In this document: positions 30,901-40,041 of the stretch, one piece after another
Numbering within the stretch: the stretch's first letter is position 1
Layout of the letters: each line of letters starts with the position of its first letter
DNA from: Tubiluchus corallicola
Lineage: Eukaryota > Priapulida > Priapulimorpha > Priapulimorphida > Tubiluchidae
Reading direction: 5' to 3'
Length of the DNA stretch: 42,001 bases
Assembly: GCA_030141605.1 (NCBI GenBank)
Contig: JAQGDQ010001415.1
Location: 1 to 42,001 of the forward strand
Translations under genes and position numbers: made by a program
The notes under the pieces: generated by a model
Databases searched by the model: none
What the model was told of the DNA's origin: nothing
What the model saw: only the letters and a program-made list of their open reading frames with translations

Positions 30901-33900
30901 TGTGCGATTATTAACTGAGAATTATAATTTGTAAAAGTGAATTGATAAAAAAAGAAAATGAAAAATTCTCACAAATCTGATTATGACCACTGAAAATTAC
31001 AAAAAATCATGCACAGCTGCTTCATTTCAAAAGTAAAAGCTTTTTAGGCATGCACAAATATCTTATTTTAAGTAAGTGAAAGAAAAACATTGAGCCAATT
31101 ATGTGGAGTTAATTGAATCAATTATTAACACATTTTCTATACATTTGAATAGCAATGGCTTGCACCAGATGTTTCTTTGAGTCTGTTAAGTGAGTGCGTC
31201 TATTAACAGCGAGTCTAATAAATGGCGTTTACTTTATTGGAAACTGAAAGATCATTTTTAAATCAACTTACGTCGAGACTGTAGTCAACGTCAATAATAC
31301 TACAATGTATCAGTTCCGACGGGGGTGTGGGAGGAATCAAAAGCTCCAATGTCCAAAATTCGTAACAATGTCCACGTATCTCACCCTTGCGCAGAGAACA
31401 GAGTTCTTTGGTACACTCTTTTGTCTTTGTGGTGGCTTTAAACTTGGTTGTCTGAAATAGATTCGCATATGTTTTAATGAAAGTCACAATTAAACAGCAT
31501 TTATGCTACGTTGATAGAAGTCTTCTCCATACTATTTTCTTAATCAGCTTGCGCATCTGTTACTTCTTTTCCTCTGTTTCTCTCTCAAGAAAGAGGAGAA
31601 ATTCTTTAAGGTGAGCTTACTGCACTCTAAACTTACAGCTCTCAGGACTGCTTGGCTGTACTTGCAATTTCTACTAGTATCATTCTGTATTTCAGCAGTG
31701 ATGGGAATCGGTTGTCCGGGAACATATCCCGTTTGGGGTATTTTAACCCTGCAGTGGAGTGGTCCAGATTTGCAACATAAACAGCAAACAAACTTCTGCT
31801 CAGAAGCATCGGCACCGATCTGGAAAATACAAGTTGAGGTTTTCAGATCATAATAAATGCTTATGATTAAATGTACATAACTATTAGACTTGATATGCAA
31901 ATTTTTCTAGCCAAAAACAGAAATTTTTAAACATGTTTATATATAAACGAAATGTTGTAACAAAGTGACGGGCAAGTGCTGCAACGACTCAGGCAGCACG
32001 CCTCTCCCAGACTGACACAATTGTTCAATGACTCAGGCAGCACGCCTCTCCCAGACTGACACAATTGTTCAATGACTCAGGCAGCACACCTCTCCCAGAC
32101 TGACACAATTGTTCAACTTACTGCACAATCCTGCCTCGACTCAGGCAGCACACCTCTCCCAGACTGACACAATTGTTCAACTTACTGCACAATCCTGCCT
32201 CGACTCAGGCAGCACGCCTCTCCCAGACTGACACAATTGTTCAACTTACTGCACAATCCTGCCTCGACTCAGGCAGCACGCCTCTCCCAGACTGACACAA
32301 TTGTTCAACTTACTGCACAATCCCGCCTTGTGTTTAGATCTAGATTACTGAGCACTGTGAATGCAGATTTGACGGTGTGATTGAATTTCCATGGCCTGAA
32401 ACAAAATAATAACAACTAAATCCTCGACAGTCATTTGTTATCAGTAATTTTAGTAGTAAAAAAACAACAAACTATTACTTAATTTTAATTCAGGCACATA
32501 AAACAATTTATAGTTAAAAACAACACAACTTTATTAAAAGTTAAAACTTAAAATCATGCCAAATGTTTCGACTAGCTGCTGCTGTCATCATCAGTGGTAA
32601 ATTTACAAACATACAACCAGTTTATATAGGCAGAGCCTACTATGCACTAATTAAGTAGTTAACGGAAACCAAATAAGTAATGAATAAACAGACCAGTACA
32701 GAAATTGATAGTTAGTGCTTAAGTTGCTGTATCAATTTCTTTACTGGTCTGTTTATTCATTACCTATTTGGCTTCTGTTAAATACTTAATTACTGCATAA
32801 CGGGTTTTGCCTTTATAAACTGGTTGTATGTTTTTAGATTTACCTCTGATGATGACAGCAGTAGTCTGTTTGGCATGACTTTAACTTTTTAATGTAAAAG
32901 TTTTTAAAAAAGTTGTGTCGTTTTAACTAAATTTTGTTAGTTGTTTTTACGTGTATTACCTGTCGATTACACTTTTTACAGTATACCTGACGTAACCGTC
33001 ACCACCTTCAAAACTGGAGGGCAAATCTTGGGGAAGTGTGTATTGGAATTTCAAACTGTGTAGTCCAGACTCGAGCGTGGTATAATCACCTGACTCCCCT
33101 TCCTCTAGATAATGACAAAAACAATAATTTAATTTTGTTAATTAGTATATGAAAGTAAACGATACAACATTCTTAAACCACTGTTGTTTATTTCACAAAT
33201 ATTACCATTATTTTCATAGAATCCAACAGCGCCACCTGTAACCAAGACACAATAGGGGGATATACTTATGGTATCAAATTCTTCTAATACAAGCAGAAAA
33301 TCTCATGGCTGCTCTGTCATGTTGTACTAGTAGCTCAGCTGCCAGAGCTAGGAAGTATTCCATGTCTATGGTTCAAATCGTGACTAGTCAACAATTTTTC
33401 ATCATCTCATATCTTTCTTTAACTCGTTATCTGCAACGGGTAATAATTGTTGCAAAACAAACCACAATTGTTGCGAAATAAACCACAATTGTTTATGAAC
33501 ATTCTGGCATTCGCAGTCATAATCTACTTATTAATTAATCATGTCGTCAATTGCCAACTAATTTAAAAAAAATAATACCATAACTTAATACATGAAAATC
33601 ATATGTAACAAGTGTATCTGGAAAAAAGTCCTTACTAAAACATTTGCAGTTGACATTTGACAAGGTTACATAAAAAATATTTAAGCACGGGTTTAAACTC
33701 AATACTCTTTCATATTCAAAGCCTGTGACACCTAAATTACTTGAATCAACATCAAGATGCTTAAATTTTCTTGGTTTAAGAACAATAGCTTCATTATATC
33801 AAGTTCGTTATTTTTTATACACCGTTTTTATATGCCAATAGGCCTTAGTAATTTACGTAAAACACAAATTAAAAACACGCTTTTGCAACGTGAAAACACA

Positions 33901-35243
33901 GATACAGATAAACTGTCATTTTTCTGACCAGCACTTTAATAACACAGATCCTAATGTGTACAAGCTTTTCATGAAACAGAAGCCTTTCACATGAAGCATG
34001 AAACTCACTATATGGTGGTTAATAAAACCTAAAAACAACAAAAAAACTTGGCTGTGGCTAAAATTTTGGCAAAACAATGAGAGGGCAAGCTGGCCCTGCA
34101 GGGGAAACTTACGCCTGCCAAATAATGTAATCTTTTCGTGAAAGTAGCTCTCACTGCTGTCATACGAGTCCGAAGAGTCGTCATTCGTCTCGGTCCAGTG
34201 AACTTTTGCCGAACCGTCAAACGTAACACGAATAGCTGAAATCACAAACTACAATTTGGGTGCTTGCAAATCAAAACCGCCCATAAGTCGGCATAGTTAA
34301 AACTATGTTATGATGCTTCAAAGTAAAATACATCAAAGATTTTGTGAAATGTCAATTTTTTGCTTTTTTTACAAAAAGAAATGCTAATATATTGGACTTT
34401 TTATATTCTAGCTTACAGTTATCAAGAAAATGTAAAAAAATACTAAAAATCTGATTTTATAACTCCATACCCATTTTTCTGGCTAGACACTAGTACTACA
34501 ATTGTAAAAAACTCATATTTCCAAACTTCCATAGTAGCTCATGAAAGCAGTCATTTTGCTTTGGGTTTTTTCTTTTGACAAGCATAGATCTTTGCCAGGA
34601 AGAGCCATCTACTGGATTTAAACAAACTTGCGTGGAAACGTCACAGAAACAATGGCTGACTTTTACAGCAATTTTCTCAAGATTTTTTCAGTGTGCAGCC
34701 TGCACCTCAACTTCAACGTGGATTATCTCAGCTTAGAAATAACATAGAGCAATGAGCTTGATATAAAAATAATTCTCAGAAATTCGATACGTAAATCACT
34801 AGAAAAGCTTAATTGCCAACTTGTAGACAATTTTGTTACGCAAGTACATATTTTCCATTTTTAACACGTCACTTAATTTTTTTGTAGCAGTAAGTCACAG
34901 CATTTGCAGAAGTTATCGAATTAAAGCATGTTTTACTGGCCATATCTTGTGACACGCTAACAAAATTTATCCCTCAGGTATTAATAGTTACATTGAATGG
35001 AGTCACAGAGAGTTAATAATCAGTATGACTGATGCTAACGAGTTAAAGCACGTTTATGAGTTTAATGATGCGCAAGTAATTATTATTACGAAAAGCAAAA
35101 ACTGATTGCAATTTACCTCGCATCTCCATTGGTTTGTCCAGCTCTAAAACTATTTGTCCAGACACGATCTGCCCAGCATAAAAAACCGGAGATGACTGAT
35201 TGCTGTTCAAGAAATGGATTTCCAGTCTTTGTAATTTTACCAT
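27934..35243 (-). CDS. Alpha-arrestin (arrestin domain-containing protein), complete, eight coding exons
   Basis: Exons: 35,117-35,243, 34,113-34,235, 32,960-33,104, 32,314-32,395, 31,637-31,819, 31,272-31,451, 29,386-29,653 and 27,934-28,052. All junction phases agree (1,1,2,0,0,0,1), giving 408 residues, the usual ARRDC size. The arrestin N-domain has LEIHFLN and VFYAGQIVSGQIVLEL, then FHEKITLFGRR, YTLPQDLPSSFEG, GYVRYTVKSVIDR and PWKFNHTVKSAFTVL. The C-domain has CCLCCKSGPL, GYVPGQPIPI and VKIPIVIGTIPLR. The tail has a PPxY motif (PPPQYSQ), which in this family recruits NEDD4-type ubiquitin ligases, so the protein is probably an adaptor for membrane-protein ubiquitination and endocytosis. 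The start is supported by ACAATGG. A 3' splice site at 35,287 gives 43 bp of 5'UTR. It lies head-to-head with a second arrestin gene. Confidence 0.92.
29654..31271. other. Intron 6 of the alpha-arrestin gene, with repeats
   Basis: Holds a tRNA-like SINE region (about 30,460-30,620), a direct repeat of GTCAATTCATTTCAAAGTTA at about 30,620-30,680, a GC-richer unassigned stretch at 30,000-30,440, and at 31,060-31,170 a sequence resembling 13,655-13,780. Open frames here have no domain. Confidence 0.5.
30460..30620 (-). mobile_element. tRNA-derived SINE-like region
   Basis: The minus strand has TCTGGTTAGTGCG, then GATGGGTTCAAATCTCG (a pol III B-box consensus, GGTTCAAATC, at 30,567-30,576), then a non-tRNA body. 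The A-box is weak and the left border is unknown. Confidence 0.35.
31986..32330. repeat. Minisatellite with 44 and 64 bp units overlapping a splice donor
   Basis: Six units start GACTCAGGCAGCACGCCTCT or a one-base variant. Units at 31,986 and 32,030 are 44 bp. Units at 32,074, 32,138 and 32,202 are 64 bp, and the last (32,266 onward) merges with exon 4 of the alpha-arrestin gene. The extra 20 bp contains, on the minus strand, GATTGTGCA followed by GTAAGTTG, the exon 4 end and its donor, so there are four copies of that donor. Confidence 0.95.
32513..32927. repeat. Foldback element (long inverted repeat) in intron 3
   Basis: Arms at about 32,513-32,710 and 32,730-32,927 are reverse complements at roughly 80 per cent by eye, with a 19 nt spacer. 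Shared blocks include GTTAAAAACAACACAAC, CATGCCAAA, GCTGTCATCATCAG, ACATACAACCAGTTTATA and TAATGAATAAACAGACCAGT. It has no coding capacity. Each arm carries a CTGATGA core; in the left arm (minus strand) this is followed by GAAAC at 32,565-32,569. Confidence 0.85.
33324..33391 (+). mobile_element. tRNA-like SINE head or degenerate tRNA in intron 2
   Basis: TAGCTCAGCTGCCAGAGC (33,331-33,348) fits the pol III A-box with a 4 bp D-stem (GCTC/GAGC), and GGTTCAAATCG (33,370-33,380) fits the B-box. Five base pairs of an acceptor stem can form (ACTAG/CTAGT). Anticodon and T stems do not pair, so a working tRNA is unlikely. Confidence 0.4.
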
Positions 35244-35520
35244 TGTTATAGCCAGGCATTAGCAACTTGTAAAGCAAAGGTGTTTCCTGAAAAAACAGTC
35301 AATTGGTGGTCAAGACTGAAAAAGCTATTCTAATTTATAAGCCAATTTTAAACGCCTTCAGTACTGTAAGTGTTTGCTACATTTTGCATGGGCTTATGAA
35401 AACTGCTCTTTTATATTTCATATTATAGCTCATATTCACTAAGCTCATATTATATTTCATAATTTTTGTAGGCTTCTGTACACTGGCAAAACACGTGACA
35501 CAATACATACATATCAAATA

Positions 35521-36972
35521 ATGGATACATTAGAAATTGTAGAATCTTTAATTATCACTGAATCTGAAGTGCAAACCTCGCCCAACTATCTAAGTTCTTT
35601 TATACCCAGGCTACAGCACAAATGTAAGTATTTGAAATCACTAGAAACTCAGCTACATAACCAAAGTTATAATGATTATCACCTATGGACAATTACCTAC
35701 CTACATCCTGTTCTAGTTTCAGTTCCTGTTTTGAAGTGTTTGCATATAGTTTATATGTTTTCACGTTTCTGCCGCCTCTGCAACAGGCAATATGGGCTAT
35801 CTAGAGATGTTTTTCTTGAATTTCATAAAACTTTGCGAAGATTGCCTTGGTCAACAACTTTAACCCTATCGAGTGTTAGGAGTAGATGAATTTATGCTGT
35901 TAGCTGCAGATAGGAATGAGTAGAACTCTAATAAATGTTGATGCATCATTGTTTACAACAGATGGAGTAGAATTTTCCTAGAAATGTAAATCAGCTCTCC
36001 AGACAGGTAAACACCTTTCGTCAAATTTGGGACGATCTTGACCATTATATTTTACAACATAACTTGAATGAAATTTTAGACTGGTGCAGCAAATTGTTGA
36101 TGGCCTTTAAACCCGGCAAATGTGCTTTGCCTGGCATACATTCTAAATCTGTCACATCCTGCTTTCTAAATAACGCATAGATATCTGAGAAAAGCTACAA
36201 CTTCTCTTGTATCAGCGAATATGAGATGCATCGGCTTGTTCAACGAAAGTTTGGAGTTGATCCAGTAAAGAAAAGCTTTCAACTCGTAGAGCTTCCTTCT
36301 CTATCTATTATTACTTGTCTCTGTTAATTCTTCGTAATGCTTCTTTAGCTCACAGTTGTAAGTTTGTCCTTAAAGAACTTTGTATTTTTTCTACAGCTGC
36401 TGTATGTTTTACTGTTACTGAAAAGAGTTTAGAAAATTCATAAAATAAACTCATAAGTGCTTCATCAGCTGACAGTGTTAACGCCGTTATGTACCGCCTT
36501 GCCCTGCATTGTAACACAGCACTGTGTGTACTACCTTGTTGCGCATTAAACCACCATGTACCGCAGAACGATATTCTGCCTCACTACATATCACTCTGCC
36601 ATGTACTGCAGAGAGGTATACTGCGCATTACATACCACTTTGCTATGTACCTCAGAGTGTGCATATGCAAAGGTAAGACAATCGTTCAACCTCGCAACAA
36701 GTAAACAAACAAAACACGGTAATCACTCGATTGATGTGTTACCTAGTAGCTGCAATAGACAGATTTTTTTCCACATTTTAACTTTCGTCCGAAAGTCCTC
36801 AGCGTTTTGCTGCCATGGCAGTTTTCAGTTTTGGCGAATCGACTATAGAGTCCCCACCTTTCGTTATCATGTACTACTGCTGCTATTGCGAAAACAATAA
36901 GTTTTATAATTTTAACTCATGTTGTCCATTTTTTTTAACATGTTTTGATAATAAACCTAATGACAAACAACA
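35521..36972 (+). repeat. Interspersed repeat C, copy 2 (without the large insertions)
   Basis: Aligns with 16,855-17,120 plus 22,743-24,842 and supplies the empty sites for the retrotransposon and the solo LTR. It starts near TTAGAAATTGTAGAATC and ends near ATGACAAACAACAA. At about 36,050-36,120 it encodes LNEILDWCSKLL and AFKPGKCALPG, resembling the region after the RT catalytic motif in LINEs, so part of the repeat is retroelement-derived. Other open frames (such as 35,521-35,889) have no recognised domain. Terminal structure unknown. Confidence 0.8.
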
Positions 36973-37623
36973 AAGAGCAGCTATGATCTTTATCTCTGCT
37001 ATTTAACAAAAAAGAATTAAGCAAATTACATACAAGTATTTCAAGTTTTGTCAGATTCCGTTATAAAGTGCAGCAATATTTAGGATAGATTTGACTGCAG
37101 TTTTCGTGCTTCTGGGACCTGGGGTACCCTCGTTATGACAGGGCTTTCGTTACTTCTAGATCGGGTTTTTTATATAAAATCACCCTAAACTGCAAGTGAG
37201 CCAAAATTTTGGTGTCTGACAGACAATGTCTATCCTTGCTGGTATCCTGTCTCGGAAGACAATGGAGTGTGCGCCAAGAGAGTCAGTTAGTAATCAAATT
37301 GATGGAGCGGCAGCGTCGACTGTGGCTGAGCCGTCCGATCCTTGAACAGCAGTTAGACAGTCGATAGCGCCCGAGCTCACGCGAATTTGCTCTAGGCTTA
37401 TAACTTGTAACTGCTGCCTTCCGTGTTGTTTCTGTCACTGGAGGAGTGCTACTGGAGTGGCCTCTGAAGAGCACACACCTGGGCAAGGTGTATGGAGATC
37501 CTGAGTTGCCCAGACAACAGGAACTCCCTCTTTTCCTCCCTGGTGTAGTCCAAAGGAAATCGGAGCGATACGTTTGGCACCAGGTTGACAAAGTCTATAT
37601 GAGCTAGATAATTATGTAGAATT
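36973..37623. other. Unassigned interval, locally GC-richer
   Basis: From about 37,080 to 37,600 base composition differs from the surroundings, suggesting an inserted repeat, but no terminus, domain or second copy was found in the window. Confidence 0.3.
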
Positions 37624-37640
37624 ATATTATGTGTAATTAT

Positions 37641-38202
37641 AACCTAGCCACTGGGGGGGGAGCAAGCCAGCCCAACTCAGTGCCGGTCCCAAGCCCGGAT
37701 AAATAGGGAGGGTTAGGGTCAGGAAGGGCATCCGCCTGTAAAAACTGCGCCAAAACCTTCTATGAATGAGATATCCACAAAGAAGTGGTCAGACCTGCTC
37801 TAATCTATGGGCTGGAAGCAGCTTCTCTAAAGAAGACCGAAGAGAAGAAAATGGATGTGGTGGAGACGAGGATGTTGAGATGGATGCTGGGAATAACGAG
37901 AAGAGATAAAATTAGAAATAATAATATCAGAGGAACAGTGAAAGTAGTGGAAGCCTCGCAAGATTGCGATGGTATGGACACTTGAAAAGAAGAGTCGGTG
38001 AAGATCATGTGGGAAGGGAGGTCATGGAAATGGAAGTGCTGGAAAATAGAAGAAGAGGACGACCCAAGCGGAGATGGCTTGAATGTATTAATGGAGACCG
38101 TAGAGAGAAGAACATAAATGAAGAGATGGTCAACAATAGGAATGGAGAAGACTCATTCACAACGGCGACCCCGCATAGGGAAAAGCTGGGAAGAAGAAGA
38201 AG
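37641..38202 (+). mobile_element. 562 bp non-LTR retroposon with 17 bp target duplication
   Basis: ATATTATGTGTAATTAT is repeated exactly at 37,624-37,640 and 38,203-38,219. The insert begins AACCTAGCCACTGGGG, includes GTGCCGGTCCCAAGCCCGGA, and then passes into a reverse transcriptase C-terminus: RPALIYGLEAAS, VETRMLRWMLGITRRDKIRN, LRWYGHLKRR and RRGRPKRRWLE. It ends in GCGACCCCGCATAGGGAAAA followed by (GAA)n. The endonuclease and most of the RT are missing although both ends are present, so the copy is internally deleted. Confidence 0.85.
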
Positions 38203-38416
38203 ATATTATGTGTAATTATCCAGCTAATTTGGTCTTTGTCAGTCGAACACAACCAGGATAAAGATAATATCTGGCCACTGGCATTGGCTGTGAATTGTTT
38301 TTCGTCATTTTTATCAAGTTTCTTACTTTAAACCACGGGGGCTGGCAGTAGATTTTGAACATCTCTAGTCTAGTATCACGAAACGGATAATCGGTTAATT
38401 TGTTAGTTTATATGAG

Positions 38417-39028
38417 TAGTGGCGGCTTGTAGCTAAAGTTAGTGTGGGTGTGCTGCTTCAGAAAATGTTTTGCCATTGTTTCAACACCATGTAAAACGTA
38501 ACAAACATACGTAATTTTAATAATGTAGTTATATTTGAAGATTGGGTGTTGAATGGCCACTTTTCTTAACTGCAACTTTCTTATGGAGAGACAACTGTGA
38601 AAAATTAAGCTGTTGTTACTTCACCTACAGTCACAGAACTTATTTCTTGGGGATGCGAGGCGTCCATTATTAATAATTTATGCTTTAAGCACACACGCTA
38701 AGTTTACACTTTATCACATCCAAGAATATGATGGTACACGGTAAACAAGTACAGAGGCAGTACTTTTCAATCTAGCAGCAGATATCGGCATACAGCACGT
38801 TGTCTCAGACACGTGCGCATAGCCGCTTGCACACAACAGTCATGCACCACCGTTGCTTGGGCTGTGAAGCAAATTGTACTTCCCTCACGTGCTCTGTAGC
38901 TCCAGTTCCGCGCAAGTATAAAAAATAGAACTAAAGAAAAAAGACTCATTATATTGAATATTATCAATAAAAATAAGTGAAAACAGGGGTGCTGCAGTAT
39001 CACAGTACCTATACATGAGCCGCCACTG
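38417..39028. mobile_element. hAT-like non-autonomous element, 612 bp
   Basis: The left end TAGTGGCGGCTTGTA and the right end TACATGAGCCGCCACTG are inverted repeats (CAGTGGCGGCT when read inwards from the right). They are flanked by the 8 bp direct repeats TATATGAG (38,409-38,416) and TATATAAG (39,029-39,036), which differ at one base. Inverted ends beginning CAG and 8 bp duplications fit hAT elements. No transposase remains. Confidence 0.75.
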
Positions 39029-39048
39029 TATATAAGCATTGTAAGCTA

Positions 39049-39861
39049 GAAGTATTTGGTTCATAGTTCAGGAAAACTTTTCCTCATTAGAAGTATTTGG
39101 TTCACATTTCAGGAAAACTTTTCCTCATTAGAAGTATTTGGTTCATATTTCAGGAAACCTTTTCCTCATTAGAAGTATTTGGTTCACATTTCAGGAAAAC
39201 TTTTCCTCGTTAGAAGCATTTGGTTCATATTTCAGGAAAACTTTTCCTCATTAGAAGTATTTGGTTCACATTTCAGGAAAACTTTTCCTCATTAGAAGTA
39301 TTTGGTTCATATTTCAGGAAAACTTTTCTTCATCAGAAGCATTTGGTTCATATTTCAGGAAAACTTTTCCTCATTAGAAGTGTTTGGTTCACATTTCAGG
39401 AAACCTTTCCTCATTAGAAGTATTTGGTTCATATTTCAGGAAAACTTTTCCTCATTAGAAGCATTTGGTTCACATTTCAGGAAAACTTTTCCTCATTAGA
39501 AGCATTTGGTTCACATTTCAGGAAAACTTTTCCTCATTAGAAGCATTTGGTTCAAATTTCAGGAAAACTTTTCCTCATTAGAACTATTTGGTTCATATTT
39601 CAGGAAAACTTTTCTTCATTAGAAGCATTTAGTTCACATTTCAGGAAAACTTTTCCTCATTAGAAGCATTTGGTTCAAATTTCAGGAAAACTTTTCCTCA
39701 TTAGAAGTATTTAGTTCATATTTCAGAAAAACTTTTCTCATTAGAAGCATTTGGTTCATATTTCAGGAAAACTTTTCCTCATTAGAAGCATTTGGCTCAT
39801 ATTTCCGGAAAACTTTTCCTCATTAGAAGCATTTGGTTCATATTTCAGGAAAACTTTTTCT
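39049..39861. repeat. 41 bp minisatellite, about 20 units
   Basis: The unit consensus is GAAGTATTTGGTTCATATTT followed by CAGGAAAACTTTTCCTCATTA. Variation is concentrated at GTATTT/GCATTT and TATTTC/CACATTTC/AAATTTC. Because 41 is not a multiple of three, it produces overlapping spurious open frames (39,220-39,499). It ends 180 bp before the start codon of the second arrestin gene. Confidence 0.95.
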
Positions 39862-40041
39862 GACTTTTTTCTTATATAAACTAATTTTTAGTGAGGTTGG
39901 TAATGCACATTAAGAAATTGGAATGAATTTTAAAAGGTAAAATATGATATGAAATTATATCATTGTGATTTTGGTTTTTATAGTCAGAATTAGAAAAGAG
40001 AACCATTTAACACTTTTTCGACTACTGCTCACAACAGCAAT

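Noticed and set aside
33324-33391. Functional tRNA gene
   Set aside because: Anticodon and T-arm stems do not pair and the acceptor stem has two mismatches; a SINE head fits better.
36489-37006. Cys/His-rich open frames in repeat C
   Set aside because: Cysteines and histidines come from repeated TGTACTGC-like DNA, the frames overlap each other, and the second copy has different stops.
39220-39499. Open frames of 65 codons in the 41 bp minisatellite
   Set aside because: They arise because the unit lacks stops in several frames; there is no start context, domain or splice evidence.
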